Positions 17,017 through 30,866 of a stretch of DNA of 64,000 bases are shown piece after piece (the stretch's first letter is position 1; each line of letters starts with the position of its first letter). The stretch lies in the NCBI RefSeq assembly GCF_900475285.1, contig NZ_LS483370.1, positions 1,688,001 to 1,752,000 on the forward strand, read 5' to 3'. The position numbers and the translations under genes were made by a program. A model generated the notes under the pieces. The model was not told the DNA's origin. It saw only the letters and a list, made by a program, of their open reading frames with translations, and made no database searches. The stretch is from Pseudomonas taetrolens (GTDB lineage: Bacteria; Pseudomonadota; Gammaproteobacteria; Pseudomonadales; Pseudomonadaceae).

Positions 17017-20000
17017 ATGATGGACGCGTTCGAACTCCCCGGCACATTGGCCCAGGCCCTGCAGCAACGGGCTGCCCAGACCCCTGATCGCTTGGCGCTG
17101 CGCTTCCTCGCCGACGACCCGCTTGCTGCCCAGGTGCTCAGCTATCGTGAGCTGGACCTTCGTGCGCGAACCATCGCCGCTGCCTTGCAGGCCAATACCG
17201 TGGCCGGTGATCGCGCTGTTTTGCTGTTCCCCAGCGGCCCGGACTACGTCGCGGCATTTTTTGGCTGCCTGTACGCCGGTGTGATTGCCGTACCGGCCTA
17301 TCCGCCCGAGTCGGCCCGCCGCCATCACCAGGAGCGCTTGCTGTCGATCCTGGCCGATGCCGAGCCGCGGGTGCTGCTGACCAGCAATGACTTGCGACAG
17401 CCCTTGTTGCAGATCCGTGAACTGGCTGGCGCCGATGCGCCGTACTTGCTCTGTGTCGACCGCCTGGAGCCGGACCTGGCGCAGCGTTGGCAGCCGGTGG
17501 CGTTGCAGGCCGATGACATCGCCTTTTTGCAATACACCTCGGGTTCGACCGCCTTGCCCAAAGGCGTGCAAGTGACCCACGGCAACCTGGTGGCCAACGA
17601 AGTACTGATCCGCCGCGGGTTCGGCATCGACCTTAACCCTGACGACGTGATCGTCAGCTGGTTGCCGCTGTACCACGACATGGGATTGATTGGCGGTTTG
17701 CTGCAGCCAATCTTCAGTGGCGTGCCGTGCGTATTGATGTCGCCTGCGTATTTCCTGACCCGTCCGCTGCGTTGGCTGGAGGCCATCAGCGAATACGGCG
17801 GCACCATCAGTGGCGGCCCGGATTTCGCCTACCGACTGTGCAGCGAGCGTGTCAGTGAAGCAGCGCTGGCGGGGCTCGATCTGAGCCGCTGGCGCGTGGC
17901 CTATTCGGGTTCCGAGCCGATTCGCCAGGACACGCTGCAGCGATTCGCCGAAAAATTCAGCGCCTGCGGCTTCGACGCCAGCAGCTATTTCGCGTCCTAT
18001 GGCCTTGCCGAAGCCACCTTGTTTGTTGCCGGAGGCCAGCGTGGCCAGGGCATCCCGGCGTTGTGCCTGGATGATCGGGCGCTGGCCGCTCACCGCATCG
18101 TGCCGGGAGAGGGCAGCGCGGTGATGAGCTGCGGCACCCAGCAGCCGGATCACGGGGTGTTGATCGTCGACCCGCACACCCTGGCCTGCGTGCCTGAAAA
18201 CCGCGTGGGGGAAGTCTGGGCCAGCGGCCCGAGCATCGCCCAAGGCTACTGGCGCAACCCCGAGGCCAGCGCACAGACGTTTGTCGAGTATCAGGGCGGC
18301 CGGTGGCTGCGCACCGGCGACCTGGGTTTTATCCGCGAGGGTGAGTTGTTCATCACCGGGCGCCTAAAGGATTTGCTGATTGTGCGCGGGCACAATCTGT
18401 ACCCCCAGGACCTCGAAAAAACCATCGAACGAGAAGTCGAGGCGGTGCGCAAAGGCCGTGTGGCAGTGTTTGCGGTCACTGTCGAAGGCGAGGAGGGAAT
18501 TGGCGTCGCCGTCGAAATCAGCCGCAGCGTGCAAAAAATCCTGCCCAGCGACGCGTTGATCACAGCGATTCGTCAGGCGGTGGCCGAAGCCTGCCAGCAG
18601 GCACCGAGCGTGGTGGTGTTGCTCAATCCGGGGGCATTGCCCAAGACCTCCAGCGGCAAGCTGCAGCGTTCAGCCTGCCGCACCCGGCTGGCGGAGGGCA
18701 GCCTGGACAGCTACGCGCAGTTCCCAGGGGTCGACAGCGCTGCTGCGCCCGTCGGTGCGGCGCAACCCGGCAATGAGCTGCACGCCTTGATCGCCGGGGT
18801 CTGGTGCGAACACTTACAGGTTGAACAGGTGGCCGCTCACGATCACTTCTTCTTGCTCGGCGGTAACTCGATCCTGGCCACCCAGGTCATCGCCCGCTTG
18901 CGTGAAGTGCTCACACTCGAACTCAACCTGCGCCTGCTGTTCGAGGCGCCGACCCTGAGCGCCTTTGTTACCGGGGTGGCGGCGCTGCAGCGGGCGGGCG
19001 GGCAGACGCCTGACGCAATCATCGCCCTGGCCCGTGATCAGGGCATGCCCCAGTCGTTGGCCCAAAACCGGTTGTGGTTCATGTGGCAGCTCGATCCGCA
19101 GAGCAGCGCGTATACCATCCCCGGCGCCTTGCGCTTGCGCGGTGAACTGGATCAGGCGGCGTTGCGTACGGCCTTCACGCAACTGATCAAACGCCATGAA
19201 GCCCTGCGCACGCGCTTTTTTGAGCGCGATGGCCAGGCATTGCAACAGGTGGCAGAGAGCGTCGATTTCGAGCTGCGGGTGAGCGACATCAGCCACCTGC
19301 CGGGTCATGAGCGTGAAGCCCATGCGCAGCAGATCCGCGAGGCTGAAGCCCGCAGCCGCTTCGACCTGGAACATGGCCCGCTGTTTCGGGTCACGCTGGT
19401 CAAGCTGGACGACGAAGATCATCAATTGCTGGTGACCTTGCACCACATCATTGCCGATGGCTGGTCGCTGAACCTGTTGATCGACGAATTCTCCCGGTTG
19501 TATGCGGCGGCCTGTCTCGGGCAAACACTGTCCCTGGCACCGCTGCCCCTGCAGTACGCCGACTACGGCAGCTGGCAGCGGCACTGGCTGGCGCAAGGCG
19601 AGGCCGAACGCCAGCTCGCCTACTGGAAGCAGCAACTGGGTGCCGAACAGCCGACGTTGAGCCTGGCCACCGATCACCCGCGCTCGGCGCTGCACACGCA
19701 GAGTGCCGCGCGCTACAGCCTTAAACTCGATGCAGCCCTCGGCAGTGCCGTGCGCCAGACCGCGCTGGCCCATGACGCCACGCCGTTCATGCTGCTGCTG
19801 GCGGTGTTCCAGACCCTGCTGCATCGCTACACCGGCCAGCGCGATATCCGTATCGGCGTACCCAGCGCCAACCGTACGCGTCAGGAAACCCACGGCCTGA
19901 TCGGCTTCTTTATCAACAGCCTGGTGCTGCGTGCCGAACTGGATGGGCGCCTGCCGTTTGCCGCGTTGCTGGAGCACACCCGTCAGGCCACGCTCGACGC

Positions 20001-23000
20001 CCAAAGCCATCAGGACGTGCCCTTCGAGCAACTGCTTGAAGCCTTCCCTGAGGCCCGTGAACATGGCCTGTTCCAGATTATGTTCAACCACCAGCAGCGT
20101 GACCTCGGCGCATTGCGGCGCCTGCCGGGCTTGCTCGCCGAAGAACTGGAGTGGCACAGCCGCGAAGCCAAGTTCGACCTGCAGCTGCACAGCGAAGAAG
20201 ATCATCAGGGCCGCTTGAAACTGTCTTTCGATTACGCCGACGAGCTGTTCGATGCCAGCAGCATTGCGCGGCTGGCCGAGCATTTTGTCAGCTTGCTGCG
20301 CCAGGTCACGGTCAACACCGGGCAGGCGCTGGGTGACTTGCAGATGCTCAGCCCTGGGCAACTGCATGAACAACAGGACTGGAGCGCGGCGCCGTGTGCG
20401 CCGGCCGAGCACCTTTTGCCGCATCGGCTGGAGCAGCAAGCGCAACGCACACCTGAGCGCATTGCCGTACTCTGGGACGCAGGCAGCCTCGACTTTGCCA
20501 GCCTGCACGCGCAGGCCAACCGCCTGGCGCATTATCTGCGGGACAAGGGCGTGGGCCCGGATGTGCCGGTAGCGATTGCCGTCGAGCGCTCACCGCAACT
20601 GTTGATCGGTCTGCTGGCGATTCTCAAGGCCGGTGGTGCGTACGTGCCGCTGGATCCGGATTACCCGGCCGAGCGCCTGGGGTTCATGTTGCGCGACTGC
20701 GGTGCGACGCTGCTGCTTACCCAAAGCCATTTGCGCGACGCCTTGCCGGAGGTGGAGGCGGTCAGCGTGATCGCCATGGACCACCTCAAACTCGACACCT
20801 GGCCGACCCATGCCCCGGGCTTGCACCTTCACGGTGACAACCTGGCCTACGTGATTTACACCTCGGGCTCCACCGGCCAGCCGAAGGGGGTGGGCAACAC
20901 CCATGCCGCGCTCGCTGAGCGCCTGCAATGGATGCAGGCCACCTACGCGCTGCAGGCTGACGATGTGCTGATGCAGAAGGCGCCGATCAGCTTCGACGTG
21001 TCGGTCTGGGAATGCTTCTGGCCGTTGATCACGGGGTGCCGCCTGGTGCTGGCCGGCCCCGGCGAGCATCGGGACCCGCAACGTATTGCGCAGTTGGTCC
21101 AGCAGTTCGGGGTGACCACCTTGCACTTTGTGCCGCCCCTGTTACGGCTGTTTGTCGATGAGCCGCAGGCCGCGCACTGCAACAGTTTGCGTCGGTTGTT
21201 CTCGGGGGGCGAAGCCTTGCCCGGTGAACTGCGCAACCGGGTGCTGGAGCAATGGCCACAGGTGCCGCTGCATAACCGTTACGGCCCGACCGAAACCGCG
21301 ATCAACGTCACCCATTGGCAGTGCCGTGCCGAAGACGGCAGCCGCTCGCCTATCGGCCGCCCGCTGGGCAACGTGCTGTGCCGCGTGCTCGATGCCGAGC
21401 TCAATCCGCTGCCGGCCGGGGTACCGGGTGAGTTGTGCATCGGCGGCATCGGGCTGGCCCGGGGGTATCTGGACCGTCCGGGGCTGACCGCGGAACGTTT
21501 TATTGCCGACCCGCTGGGCGCGCCCGGTGCCCGTCTGTATCGCACCGGCGACCAGGTGCGCTGGAGCGCCGACGGCGTGCTGGACTACCTCGGTCGCCTG
21601 GACCAGCAGGTCAAACTGCGGGGCTTTCGAGTCGAACCGCAAGAGATCGAAGCCCGCTTGCTGGCGCAGCCGGGTGTCGCGCAAGCTGCGGTGTTGATAC
21701 GCGAAACCGCCAGCGGTTCGCAATTGATCGGTTACTACAGCGTGCTCGACGGCACCCTGCCAGAAGACGCCTTCACCGCGCAGTTGAAGGTCGCGCTGGC
21801 GGCCGAGCTGCCGGACTACATGGTGCCCGCGCAGTTGCTGCGCCTCGACGCCATGCCCTTGAGCCCCAGCGGAAAACTGGATCGCCGTGCATTGCCGGAG
21901 CCGCAGTGGCAAGTTCGCGAGCATGTCGAACCGCAAACTGAACTGGAGCAGCGCATCGCCGCCATCTGGCGCGAAGTGCTGGGTCAGCAGCGCATCGGTT
22001 TGCGTGATGATTTCTTCGCCCTGGGCGGGCATTCATTGCTGGCCACACAAATCGTTTCGCGGGTACGCCAGGCGTGTGACGTGGAGCTGGCGCTGCGCAC
22101 CTTGTTTGATGCCAGCGAACTGGGCGCGTTTGCCGAGCAGGTGCAACTGATTCAAGCCTCGGGGCAGCGCAATAGCTACATGCCCATCGAGCGTATCGAC
22201 CGCAACCAGCCGGTGCCGCTGTCGTACTCGCAACAGCGGATGTGGTTCCTCTGGCAAATGGAGCCCGACAGCCCGGCCTACAACGTTGGCGGTATGGCGC
22301 GACTCAAAGGGGTGCTGGATGTCGGGCGTTTTGAGACGGCCCTGCAGGCGTTGATCCTGCGTCACGAAACCCTGCGCACCACCTTCCCCGACGTGAATGG
22401 CGTGGCCTGCCAGCAGGTGCACCCGGACATCGGGCTGAAGATGGCCTGGCTCGACCTCAGCGCCCTGGATGAATCGACCCGCCAGCAGCGCTTGCAGGCG
22501 CTGGCCGACAGTGAAGCGCATCAGCCGTTCGACCTGGCGCGCGGGCCGTTGCTGCGGGCCTGCATGGTCAAGGCCGGCGAGCGTGAGCATTACTTTGTGC
22601 TGACCCTGCACCACATCGTCACCGAAGGCTGGGCGATGGATATTTTTGCCCGCGAACTGGGGGCACTGTACGAAGCCTTTGTCGATGACCGTGCTTCACC
22701 CCTGACACCGTTGGCGGTGCATTACCTGGATTACAGCGTGTGGCAACGCCAATGGCTGGCGTCGGGGGAGCGCCAGCGTCAGCTCGATTACTGGACCGCC
22801 AAGCTCGGCAACGAGCACCCTTTGCTCGAACTGCCGTCGGACCGCCCGCGGCCATCGCTACAAAGCCATCAGGGTGAGCTGTACCGGTTCGACCTCAGTG
22901 ATGAGCTGGCGGCCCGGGTGCGCCGGTTCAATGCCGAACATGGTTTGACCCTGTTCATGACCATGACCGCGACCCTGGCGGTGCTGCTGCATCGCTACAG

Positions 23001-26000
23001 CGGCCAGACCGACCTGCGCATCGGCGCTCCGGTGGCCAACCGCATCCGTCCGGAAAGCGAAGGGTTGATCGGGGCGTTCCTCAATACCCAAGTGCTGCGC
23101 TGCCAACTCGACGGTACCATGCGCGTCAGCGAACTGTTCGAGCAGGTGCGGCAAACCGTGATCGAAGGCCAGTCCCATCAAGACTTGCCGTTCGATCATC
23201 TGGTTGAAGCCCTGCAGCCTCCCCGGAGCACGGCGTATAACCCGCTGTTCCAAGTGATGTGCAACGTGCAGCGCTGGGAGTTCCAGCAACGCCGTGAGCT
23301 GGTCGGCATGACTGTTGAGTACCTGGCCAACGATGCGCGGGCCACCAAGTTTGACCTCAACCTGGAAGTCACCGACCTGGACCATCGCCTCGGTTGCTGC
23401 CTGACCTACAGCACTGACCTGTTCGATGAGCCGCGCATAGCCCAAATGGCCGGGCACTGGTGCACGTTACTGGAGGCGTTGCTGGCGGACCCGCAACAGC
23501 GCGTGAGCGAACTGCCGTTGATGCAGGTGCCAGAGCAACAGCGGCTGCTGGACGGCATGGCTGCGCCGGCGGGGGAGCATGCGCTGGACTTATGCATTCA
23601 CCGCTTGTTTGCCGAGCAGGCGCAGGCACGACCGGAGGCGATTGCCCTGACCTTTGCCGGGCAACACCTGAGCTACGCCGAGCTCGACAGCCGCGCCAAT
23701 CGTCTGGCCTGGATGCTGCGCGAGCGCGGGGTCGGCCCGCAGGTGCGGGTGGGCCTGGCGCTGGAGCGTTCACTGGAGATGGTGGTGGGCCTGCTGGCGA
23801 TTCTCAAGGCCGGAGGCGCGTATGTGCCGCTGGACCCGGAGTACCCGCTGGAACGCCTGAGCTACATGATTGAAGACAGCGGCGTTGGCCTGCTGTTGAG
23901 CCATCGCGCTTTGTTTGACGCCCTCGGTGATTTGCCCGAGGGTGTCGGGCAATGGTGCCTTGAGGACGACGCCCCGGCACTGGCCGCGTATCCATCCGAT
24001 GAGTTGCCGTTCATCAGCCTGGCGCAGCATCAGGCGTATCTGATCTACACCTCCGGTTCCACCGGCCAGCCCAAGGGCGTGGTGGTGTCCCACGGCGAAA
24101 TCGCCATGCACTGCCAAGCGGTGATAGAGCGTTTCGGCATGCAGGCGGATGACTGCGAGCTGCATTTTTATTCGATCAACTTTGATGCCGCCACCGAGCG
24201 CTTGCTGGTGCCGTTGCTGTGTGGCGCACGCCTGGTATTGCGTGCCCAGGGGCAATGGGACCCGCAGCAGATCTGCGAGCTGATTCGCGAGCAGCAGGTC
24301 ACGGTCCTCGGTTTCACCCCCAGTTATGGCAGTCAGCTGGCGCAATGGCTGGCGACCCAAGGGCAGACGTTGCCGGTGCGCATGTGCATCACCGGCGGTG
24401 AAGCACTGACCGGTGAACACCTGCAACGCATCCGGGCAGCATTCCATCCCCGTGTGTTTTTCAATGCTTACGGTCCCACCGAAACCGTGGTGATGCCGCT
24501 GGCCAGCCTGGCCCCGCAACAGTTGGAAGAGGGTGCCACCAGCGTGCCTATCGGCCGGCTCATCGGGGCGCGTGTTGCCTATATCCTCGATGAGGCCCTG
24601 GCGCTGGTACCGCAGGGCGGCACCGGTGAGCTGTATATCGGGGGCGCAGGTCTGGCCCAGGGTTATCATCGCCGCCCGGGAATGACGGCCGAGCGCTTTG
24701 TCGCCGATCCGTTCTCCGGGGAGGGCGGGCGCCTGTACCGCACCGGCGACCGGGTGCGCCAGCGCGCCGATGGCCTGGTTGAGTACCTCGGGCGGGTCGA
24801 CCATCAAGTCAAGATCCGTGGTTTCCGCATTGAGCTGGGGGAGATCGAAAACCGGCTGCTGGATCACCCGGCAGTGCGCGAAGCCGTGGTGCTGGCACTG
24901 GACATGCCCGGTGGCAAGCAACTGGCGGCGTATCTGGTGTGTGACGCGGCGCAGCAGGACGAGCATGAGCAGGACGTGTTGCGCGACGACGTGAAGCGCC
25001 GGCTCAAGGCCCAACTGCCGGACTACATGGTGCCTGCGCACCTGATGCTGCTGCCCGGCATGCCGCTGACGGCCAACGGCAAACTCGACCGCCGGGCCTT
25101 GCCGACCCCCGACATCGAGCTTAATCGCCAGCAGTACGTGGCCCCGGGCAACCCGCTGCAGCACCGCCTGGCGCAGGTCTGGTGCGATGTGCTGAACCTC
25201 GCGCAAGTGGGCCTGAACGACAACTTCTTCGAACTGGGCGGTGACTCGATCCTGTCGATTCAAGTGGTCAGTCGTGCCCGCCAATTGGGGATTCACTTCA
25301 GCCCGCGGGATCTGTTCCAGCATCAGACTGTGCAGGCACTGGCCAGTGTGGCGACCCACACCGGGCAAGCGCACGCCGAGCAAGGCGTGCTCAATGGAGA
25401 GTCAGCGCTGACACCGATCCAGCACTGGTTTTTCGACACCGACATGCCGCGCCGCGAGCACTGGAACCAGTCCTTGTTGCTGGCGCCCACCGCTCGTCTT
25501 GAACCGCAATGGCTGGAGCAGGCTCTGGCGGCGCTGCTTGAGCACCACGACGGTTTGCGCTTGAGCTTCCGGCCAGTGGCCGGGCAATGGCGCGCCGAAT
25601 ACTGCCCACAGGCGGATCACGAGCTGTTGTGGCAGGCCACGGTGACGGACCTGCAGCAATGCCCGGAACTGTTTGCCAACGCCCAGCGCAGCCTCGATCT
25701 GGAGCAAGGCGTCTTGTTGCGGGCGGTGCTGGTGGAGGGGCCAGAGGCCGAGCAACGCCTGTTGCTGGTGATCCATCACCTGGCGGTGGACGGCGTTTCG
25801 TGGCGCGTGCTGCTGGAAGATCTGCACACTCTGTATCGCCAACTGGCTGCGCAGCAGCCGCTGCAACTGCCGGGCAAAACCAGCGCCTCGCGGGCCTGGG
25901 CGGCTCGCTTGCAGGCGTATGCCGGCAGCGACTCGTTGCGCCAGGAACTGAGCCTGTGGCAGCAACAATTGAGTGGTCCGCAGGTCGAGTTGCCCTGTGA

Positions 26001-29000
26001 CCGGCCACAGGGCGCCCGCCAAAACTGCCATGCCCGCACCGTGAGCGTACGGCTGGATGCCGAGCGCACCCGGCAACTGCTGCAACAGGCGCCGAGCGCT
26101 TACCGGACTCAGGTCAACGACCTGCTGCTGACCGCGCTGGCGCGGGTTCTGTGTCACTGGACCGGTCAACCCTCCGCGCTGGTGCAACTGGAAGGCCATG
26201 GCCGTGAAACCCTGTTCGACGAGATCGACCTGAGCCGCACCGTGGGCTGGTTTACCAGCGCCTATCCGTTGCGGTTGACGCCCCGTGCCGAGGGGCAGGG
26301 CGCTTCCATCAAGGCCATCAAAGAGCAGTTGCGCACCGTGCCGCACAAAGGGCTGGGGTATGGCGTGCTGCGTTACCTGACCGACAGCAGCATTCGACAG
26401 GCGCTGGCGGCATTGCCCGAGGCGGCGGTGACCTTCAATTATCTGGGGCAGTTCGACCAGAGTTTTGCCAGCGATGCGTTGCTCTATCCGCTGGATGAGC
26501 CGACGGGTGCCGCCCATGACCCGCTGGCACCGTTGCCCAATGAACTGAGCATCGACAGCCAGGTGTATGGCGGTGAATTGCTGTTGCGCTGGACCTTCAG
26601 CGCCGAGCGCTATGACCCGCAGACCATTGAGGCCCTGGCCCGGGCCTATGTCACGGAACTGGACGCGCTGATCGGCCATTGCCTGAGCCACGAGGCGGGT
26701 GGCCTGACGCCGTCCGACTTTCCTCTGGCCGGCCTCAGCCAGGAGCTGCTCGACGCCTTGCCGGTGGCTGCCGAGCGCATTGAAGATGTGTACCCCATGA
26801 CCCCGATGCAAGAGGGCATGCTCCTGCACACCCTGCTGGAACCCGGCACCGGGCTGTATTACATGCAGGACCGTTACCGCATCAACAGCGCCCTCGACCC
26901 GCAACGTTTTGCCCAGGCCTGGCAGGCGGTCATTGCGCGTCACGAAGCGTTGCGCGCCTCGTTCTGCTGGAACGTGGGCGAAGCGATGCTGCAGATCATC
27001 CATCGCCCGGGCACCCCGGCCATCGACTACCTCGATTGGAGTGCCGAGCCCGAAGAAGGCCATGAAGCGCGTTTGCAGGCGTTACATAAACAGGAGCGCG
27101 AGGCCGGTTTCGATCTGCTCAATCAGGCCCCGTTCCACCTGCGCCTGATTCGCCTGGGGGCCGAGCGCTATTGGTTCATGATGAGCAACCACCACATCCT
27201 GATCGATGCCTGGTGCCGCTCGTTGCTGATGAGTGATTTCTTCGAGATCTACAGCGCTCTGGGTGAGGGCCGAGACCCGCAACTGAACGTGCCGCCACGC
27301 TACCGCGACTATATCGGCTGGCTGCAACGGCAAGACCTGCAGCAGGCCAATGCCTGGTGGCAGCGCAACCTGCAAGGTTTCGAGCAAACCACGCCGATCC
27401 CCAGCGACCGGCCGTTCCTGCGTGAACACGCGGGTGACAGCGGCGGGATGCTGGTGGGCGATTGCTACACCCGGCTCGATGTCCGTGACGGCGTGCGCTT
27501 GCGTGAACTGGCGCAACAGCATCAGTTGACCATCAACACCTTCGCCCAGGCTGCATGGGCCCTGGTATTGCGCCGTTTCAGCGGCGAGCGGGATGTGCTG
27601 TTCGGGGTCACGGTGGCAGGGCGTCCGGTAGAACTGCCGGACATGCAGCGAACGGTGGGGCTGTTTATCAATAGCGTGGCGTTGCGCGTGCGGATGCCGC
27701 AGGACGGCCAGGCGCTGGGCGTACGTCAATGGCTGAGCGACTTGCTGGCGCACAATATGGAGCTGCGCGAGTACGAATATCTGCCGTTGGTGACCCTTCA
27801 GGAATGCAGTGAACTGCCCAAGGGGCAGCCGCTGTTCGACAGCCTGTTCGTGTTTGAAAACGCGCCGGTGGACATGACGGTGATGGACCGCGCGCAAAGC
27901 CTCAATGCGACGTCGGACTCGGGCCGAACCCACACCAACTTCCCGCTAACCGCGGTGTGCTATCCCGGCGATGACCTCGGCCTGCACCTGTCCTACGACC
28001 AGCGCTTTTTTGAACGCAGCAGCGTTGAGCGGCTGTTGTCCGAGTTCAAGCGCTTGCTGCTGGCTCTGATGGATGGCCTGCACGGCGACATGGCGCAGCT
28101 GGGGCTGATGGGTGCTGACGAGCAGCAGTTTTTGCTGGATGACTGCAACCAGAGCCAGCGGACGTATCCGCTGGAGCAGAGCTACGCAGAACTGTTTGAA
28201 GTGCAAGTGGCGCGGCACCCGCAGCGCATTGTCGCCAGTTGCCTGGATCGGTACTGGAGCTACGCCGAACTCAATGCCCGCAGCAATCGCGTCGGTCACG
28301 CCTTGCTGGCGGCCGGGGTCCGGCCGGATCAACCGGTGGCGCTGCTGGCCGAGCGCGGGCTGGATCTGCTGGGCATGATCATCGGCAGCTTCAAGGCCGG
28401 TGCCGGTTACTTGCCGCTGGACCCGGCTCTGCCGCAAGCGCGCCTGAGCCGCATCATTGAGCTGAGCCGCACGCCGTTGCTGGTGTGCACGCAAGCGTGC
28501 CGTGAACAGGCCGAGGCGTTGCTCGACGAGTCGGGCTGCGCCAGCCGTCCGCGCTTGCTGGTATGGGAACAGCTGCAAACGGCCGCGCTGGCCGAGCACA
28601 ACCCGCAGGTCTACAGCGGGCCGGATTCGCTGGCGTACGTGATCTACACCTCAGGCTCCACCGGCTTGCCCAAGGGGGTGATGGTCGAACAGCGCGGGAT
28701 GTTGAACAACCAGTTGAGTAAAGGGCCGTACCTGCAACTGAGCGAACACGATGTGATCGCCCAGACGGCGTCCCAAAGCTTTGATATTTCGGTTTGGCAG
28801 TTCCTCGCCGGGCCGCTGCTGGGCGCCCGGGTCGAGATTGTGCCAAACAGCATCGCCCATGATCCCCAGGCGTTGCTGGCGCAGGTCAACCAGCAGGGCA
28901 TCACGGTGCTGGAGAGCGTGCCGTCGTTGATCCAGGGCATGCTGGCGCAAGCGCCTGTTGACCTCGACGGCCTGCGCTGGATGCTGCCGACCGGGGAAGC

Positions 29001-30024
29001 CATGCCGCCGGAACTGGCCCAGCAATGGCTGCTGCGCTACCCGCAGGTTGGATTGGTCAATGCCTACGGCCCGGCGGAGTGCTCGGATGACGTGGCGTTC
29101 TTCCGCGTCGACCAGGCCTCGACCCGGGGCAGCTACTTGCCCATTGGCACCCCGACCGACAACAACCGCTTGTATGTGCTGGATGAAGCGCTGCAACTGG
29201 TGCCGCTGGGAGCGGTGGGTGAACTGTGTGTGGCGGGAACCGGCGTAGGCCGGGGGTACGTCAGCGATCCGTTGCGCACGGCGAGCGTCTTTGTGCCCAA
29301 CCCGTTTGGCGCCCCGGGCGAGCGTTTGTATCGCACCGGCGACCTGGCGCGGCGGCGTCGGGACGGGGTGCTGGAGTACGTGGGGCGTATCGATCATCAA
29401 GTGAAGATTCGCGGCTACCGCATCGAGCTGGGGGAAATTGAAGCGCGTCTGCATGAACAACCGGAAGTCCGCGATGCCGCGGTCAGCGTTCAGTCAGGGC
29501 CAAACGGCAAGTACCTCGTGGGTTATCTGGTGGCCACCGCGGGCGCGCTCAGCCCGGCAGAGCGCCTGGACCGGATCAGGCAGCGCCTGCGTGCCGAACT
29601 TCCGGAATACATGGTGCCGCTGCACTGGTCATGGCTGGATGCGTTACCGCTCAACGCCAATGGCAAGCTGGACCGCAAGGCATTGCCGGTGATTGAGATT
29701 GGCCAACTGCAACGTGAAGACTATGTGGCGCCGCGTACTGAGCTGGAGCAGACCCTGGCCGCAATCTGGGCCGAGGTGCTGAGCGTGGAGCGGGTGGGGG
29801 TCACCGACAACTTCTTCGAACTGGGCGGGCATTCGCTGCTGGCCACGCAAATCGCCTCGCGGGTGCAGAAAACCCTGCAACGCAATGTGCCGCTGCGGGC
29901 GATGTTTGAATGCAGTTGCGTCGAAGCGCTGGCGCTGTACATCGAGGGCCTGCAGAACAGTGAAATCAACGAAGAGAAGGTCGATCGCCTGAGTGATCTG
30001 ATGGCCGAGCTGGAGGGATTATAG
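17017..30024 (+). CDS. pvdL: Pyoverdine chromophore NRPS PvdL
   Basis: This 4335-residue cytosolic megasynthetase starts pyoverdine assembly. Its order is acyl-CoA ligase (1-560, [11 protein letters not shown] near 172), carrier (S618), C (HHIIADGW from 809), A, carrier (S1673), C, A, carrier (LGGDS, S2744), E ([10 protein letters not shown] near 2921), C (HHILIDAW near 3391), A, carrier (S4273), with no thioesterase. The A-domain specificity residues that I read are DVWHFGRIN (module 2, Glu in this family), DAEGIGAVM (module 3, Tyr, epimerised to D) and DIWELTADD (module 4, Dab). The ligase loads a fatty acid, in P. aeruginosa myristate, and the product is acyl-L-Glu-D-Tyr-L-Dab, precursor of the chromophore. 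Length and order equal P. aeruginosa PvdL. AGGA 6 nt before ATG 17017 fixes the start. The second C domain has HHIVTEGW instead of HHxxxDG. Confidence 0.97.
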   Translation: MMDAFELPGTLAQALQQRAAQTPDRLALRFLADDPLAAQVLSYRELDLRARTIAAALQANTVAGDRAVLLFPSGPDYVAAFFGCLYAGVIAVPAYPPESARRHHQERLLSILADAEPRVLLTSNDLRQPLLQIRELAGADAPYLLCVDRLEPDLAQRWQPVALQADDIAFLQYTSGSTALPKGVQVTHGNLVANEVLIRRGFGIDLNPDDVIVSWLPLYHDMGLIGGLLQPIFSGVPCVLMSPAYFLTRPLRWLEAISEYGGTISGGPDFAYRLCSERVSEAALAGLDLSRWRVAYSGSEPIRQDTLQRFAEKFSACGFDASSYFASYGLAEATLFVAGGQRGQGIPALCLDDRALAAHRIVPGEGSAVMSCGTQQPDHGVLIVDPHTLACVPENRVGEVWASGPSIAQGYWRNPEASAQTFVEYQGGRWLRTGDLGFIREGELFITGRLKDLLIVRGHNLYPQDLEKTIEREVEAVRKGRVAVFAVTVEGEEGIGVAVEISRSVQKILPSDALITAIRQAVAEACQQAPSVVVLLNPGALPKTSSGKLQRSACRTRLAEGSLDSYAQFPGVDSAAAPVGAAQPGNELHALIAGVWCEHLQVEQVAAHDHFFLLGGNSILATQVIARLREVLTLELNLRLLFEAPTLSAFVTGVAALQRAGGQTPDAIIALARDQGMPQSLAQNRLWFMWQLDPQSSAYTIPGALRLRGELDQAALRTAFTQLIKRHEALRTRFFERDGQALQQVAESVDFELRVSDISHLPGHEREAHAQQIREAEARSRFDLEHGPLFRVTLVKLDDEDHQLLVTLHHIIADGWSLNLLIDEFSRLYAAACLGQTLSLAPLPLQYADYGSWQRHWLAQGEAERQLAYWKQQLGAEQPTLSLATDHPRSALHTQSAARYSLKLDAALGSAVRQTALAHDATPFMLLLAVFQTLLHRYTGQRDIRIGVPSANRTRQETHGLIGFFINSLVLRAELDGRLPFAALLEHTRQATLDAQSHQDVPFEQLLEAFPEAREHGLFQIMFNHQQRDLGALRRLPGLLAEELEWHSREAKFDLQLHSEEDHQGRLKLSFDYADELFDASSIARLAEHFVSLLRQVTVNTGQALGDLQMLSPGQLHEQQDWSAAPCAPAEHLLPHRLEQQAQRTPERIAVLWDAGSLDFASLHAQANRLAHYLRDKGVGPDVPVAIAVERSPQLLIGLLAILKAGGAYVPLDPDYPAERLGFMLRDCGATLLLTQSHLRDALPEVEAVSVIAMDHLKLDTWPTHAPGLHLHGDNLAYVIYTSGSTGQPKGVGNTHAALAERLQWMQATYALQADDVLMQKAPISFDVSVWECFWPLITGCRLVLAGPGEHRDPQRIAQLVQQFGVTTLHFVPPLLRLFVDEPQAAHCNSLRRLFSGGEALPGELRNRVLEQWPQVPLHNRYGPTETAINVTHWQCRAEDGSRSPIGRPLGNVLCRVLDAELNPLPAGVPGELCIGGIGLARGYLDRPGLTAERFIADPLGAPGARLYRTGDQVRWSADGVLDYLGRLDQQVKLRGFRVEPQEIEARLLAQPGVAQAAVLIRETASGSQLIGYYSVLDGTLPEDAFTAQLKVALAAELPDYMVPAQLLRLDAMPLSPSGKLDRRALPEPQWQVREHVEPQTELEQRIAAIWREVLGQQRIGLRDDFFALGGHSLLATQIVSRVRQACDVELALRTLFDASELGAFAEQVQLIQASGQRNSYMPIERIDRNQPVPLSYSQQRMWFLWQMEPDSPAYNVGGMARLKGVLDVGRFETALQALILRHETLRTTFPDVNGVACQQVHPDIGLKMAWLDLSALDESTRQQRLQALADSEAHQPFDLARGPLLRACMVKAGEREHYFVLTLHHIVTEGWAMDIFARELGALYEAFVDDRASPLTPLAVHYLDYSVWQRQWLASGERQRQLDYWTAKLGNEHPLLELPSDRPRPSLQSHQGELYRFDLSDELAARVRRFNAEHGLTLFMTMTATLAVLLHRYSGQTDLRIGAPVANRIRPESEGLIGAFLNTQVLRCQLDGTMRVSELFEQVRQTVIEGQSHQDLPFDHLVEALQPPRSTAYNPLFQVMCNVQRWEFQQRRELVGMTVEYLANDARATKFDLNLEVTDLDHRLGCCLTYSTDLFDEPRIAQMAGHWCTLLEALLADPQQRVSELPLMQVPEQQRLLDGMAAPAGEHALDLCIHRLFAEQAQARPEAIALTFAGQHLSYAELDSRANRLAWMLRERGVGPQVRVGLALERSLEMVVGLLAILKAGGAYVPLDPEYPLERLSYMIEDSGVGLLLSHRALFDALGDLPEGVGQWCLEDDAPALAAYPSDELPFISLAQHQAYLIYTSGSTGQPKGVVVSHGEIAMHCQAVIERFGMQADDCELHFYSINFDAATERLLVPLLCGARLVLRAQGQWDPQQICELIREQQVTVLGFTPSYGSQLAQWLATQGQTLPVRMCITGGEALTGEHLQRIRAAFHPRVFFNAYGPTETVVMPLASLAPQQLEEGATSVPIGRLIGARVAYILDEALALVPQGGTGELYIGGAGLAQGYHRRPGMTAERFVADPFSGEGGRLYRTGDRVRQRADGLVEYLGRVDHQVKIRGFRIELGEIENRLLDHPAVREAVVLALDMPGGKQLAAYLVCDAAQQDEHEQDVLRDDVKRRLKAQLPDYMVPAHLMLLPGMPLTANGKLDRRALPTPDIELNRQQYVAPGNPLQHRLAQVWCDVLNLAQVGLNDNFFELGGDSILSIQVVSRARQLGIHFSPRDLFQHQTVQALASVATHTGQAHAEQGVLNGESALTPIQHWFFDTDMPRREHWNQSLLLAPTARLEPQWLEQALAALLEHHDGLRLSFRPVAGQWRAEYCPQADHELLWQATVTDLQQCPELFANAQRSLDLEQGVLLRAVLVEGPEAEQRLLLVIHHLAVDGVSWRVLLEDLHTLYRQLAAQQPLQLPGKTSASRAWAARLQAYAGSDSLRQELSLWQQQLSGPQVELPCDRPQGARQNCHARTVSVRLDAERTRQLLQQAPSAYRTQVNDLLLTALARVLCHWTGQPSALVQLEGHGRETLFDEIDLSRTVGWFTSAYPLRLTPRAEGQGASIKAIKEQLRTVPHKGLGYGVLRYLTDSSIRQALAALPEAAVTFNYLGQFDQSFASDALLYPLDEPTGAAHDPLAPLPNELSIDSQVYGGELLLRWTFSAERYDPQTIEALARAYVTELDALIGHCLSHEAGGLTPSDFPLAGLSQELLDALPVAAERIEDVYPMTPMQEGMLLHTLLEPGTGLYYMQDRYRINSALDPQRFAQAWQAVIARHEALRASFCWNVGEAMLQIIHRPGTPAIDYLDWSAEPEEGHEARLQALHKQEREAGFDLLNQAPFHLRLIRLGAERYWFMMSNHHILIDAWCRSLLMSDFFEIYSALGEGRDPQLNVPPRYRDYIGWLQRQDLQQANAWWQRNLQGFEQTTPIPSDRPFLREHAGDSGGMLVGDCYTRLDVRDGVRLRELAQQHQLTINTFAQAAWALVLRRFSGERDVLFGVTVAGRPVELPDMQRTVGLFINSVALRVRMPQDGQALGVRQWLSDLLAHNMELREYEYLPLVTLQECSELPKGQPLFDSLFVFENAPVDMTVMDRAQSLNATSDSGRTHTNFPLTAVCYPGDDLGLHLSYDQRFFERSSVERLLSEFKRLLLALMDGLHGDMAQLGLMGADEQQFLLDDCNQSQRTYPLEQSYAELFEVQVARHPQRIVASCLDRYWSYAELNARSNRVGHALLAAGVRPDQPVALLAERGLDLLGMIIGSFKAGAGYLPLDPALPQARLSRIIELSRTPLLVCTQACREQAEALLDESGCASRPRLLVWEQLQTAALAEHNPQVYSGPDSLAYVIYTSGSTGLPKGVMVEQRGMLNNQLSKGPYLQLSEHDVIAQTASQSFDISVWQFLAGPLLGARVEIVPNSIAHDPQALLAQVNQQGITVLESVPSLIQGMLAQAPVDLDGLRWMLPTGEAMPPELAQQWLLRYPQVGLVNAYGPAECSDDVAFFRVDQASTRGSYLPIGTPTDNNRLYVLDEALQLVPLGAVGELCVAGTGVGRGYVSDPLRTASVFVPNPFGAPGERLYRTGDLARRRRDGVLEYVGRIDHQVKIRGYRIELGEIEARLHEQPEVRDAAVSVQSGPNGKYLVGYLVATAGALSPAERLDRIRQRLRAELPEYMVPLHWSWLDALPLNANGKLDRKALPVIEIGQLQREDYVAPRTELEQTLAAIWAEVLSVERVGVTDNFFELGGHSLLATQIASRVQKTLQRNVPLRAMFECSCVEALALYIEGLQNSEINEEKVDRLSDLMAELEGL

Positions 30025-30042
30025 CGGTCACATGAAGCCGTC

Positions 30043-30074
30043 CGGCCAGCACGAGCGCCTGCGCGTGCCGGCCG
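30043..30074. terminator. Hairpin between convergent pvdL and dsbG
   Basis: CGGCCAGCACG (30043-30053) pairs with CGTGCCGGCCG (30064-30074) at 10 of 11 positions around a 10-nt loop. It fills most of the 59 bp between the two stop codons and could end both transcripts. No T tract is present. Confidence 0.45.
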
Positions 30075-30083
30075 TCGGTGGCG

Positions 30084-30866
30084 TTACTTGGGCCCCATGA
30101 TCTTTGCCAGTTTGTCCGGCGAAGGCGCACCTTGTTGCTGTTGCAGGTTGCCCTGTTCGTCGAGGTAGAAAATCGCCGGGGTGGCGGCCACATCGAGCTC
30201 GGTCATCAACTGCATGTTGGCGTCCAGTTTGGCCTGGACGTCAGCCGGGATCTTGCCCAATGCCTTGAGCGAACTGCCCTTGCCGGCCTTTTCATGATCG
30301 TGCAGGGCTTGCTGCGGGTTTTTGGCAGCCAGCAGTGCCGCGGACTTGGCCGCGCTGTCTTCGCGGATGATACCCACCATGATGTGCCGCAGCTGGACTT
30401 TGCCGGAATCTACCCAAGGCCGCGCCTGTTCCCAGAACATATTGCAGTACGGGCAGTTCGGGTCGCTGAACAGGTAGATGACGCGCGGCGCATCTTTTTT
30501 GCCGTCGGCGATCCAGTGGCTTTTTTCCATACTGGCCCAGACTTGTTTGGCCATCGGTTCGTACACCAGCTTTTGCAGCGGCGCGAGGCTCAGGTCTTTG
30601 CCGTCAGCGTCATACAGGTTGCCCACCAGTACGTTTTTGCCGTCCGGGGTCAGGTACAGGGCCATGCCACGGTTTTGAAACTGCGCTGCGTAACCCCGCA
30701 TGCCGCTGGGTGCATCGAAACTGCCGATGATTTTTGCGCCTTTGGCCTCGATCTTCTTGATCGCGGCGGGCAATTCTTCTGCTGCCTGGAGTGCAGGCGA
30801 TTGCAACAGGGCTGCGCCGAGCAGGGTGGTCATGCCCAGATTCAGCAGCTTACGGTTGAAGTTCAT
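30084..30866 (-). CDS. dsbG: Periplasmic thiol:disulfide interchange protein DsbG
   Basis: The 260-residue protein has a signal peptide (MNFNRKLLNLGMTTLLGAAL, then ALQAAEELP), an N-terminal dimerisation domain and a thioredoxin domain. Its active site is CPYC in YLFSDPNCPYCNMFWEQA, with the cis-proline loop ELDVAATPAIFYLDEQG. DsbG-type proteins keep single cysteines of periplasmic proteins reduced or isomerise disulfides, and are re-reduced by DsbD. It is the last gene of a dsbD-tlpA-dsbG operon; its ATG overlaps the preceding stop by 4 bp. P. aeruginosa has the same set next to a two-component system and not far from its pvd genes. Confidence 0.92.
   Translation of the reverse strand: MNFNRKLLNLGMTTLLGAALLQSPALQAAEELPAAIKKIEAKGAKIIGSFDAPSGMRGYAAQFQNRGMALYLTPDGKNVLVGNLYDADGKDLSLAPLQKLVYEPMAKQVWASMEKSHWIADGKKDAPRVIYLFSDPNCPYCNMFWEQARPWVDSGKVQLRHIMVGIIREDSAAKSAALLAAKNPQQALHDHEKAGKGSSLKALGKIPADVQAKLDANMQLMTELDVAATPAIFYLDEQGNLQQQQGAPSPDKLAKIMGPK

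Noticed and set aside
22021..22060. Frameshift or missing carrier in PvdL module 2
   Set aside because: The [10 protein letters not shown] carrier motif is intact and the frame is open from 17017 to 30024.
16990..30000. Long reverse-strand open frames across pvdL (for example 18814-20532 and 23770-25383)
   Set aside because: They mirror NRPS codons in a GC-rich gene, lack recognisable domains and start sites, and the forward strand is clearly coding.
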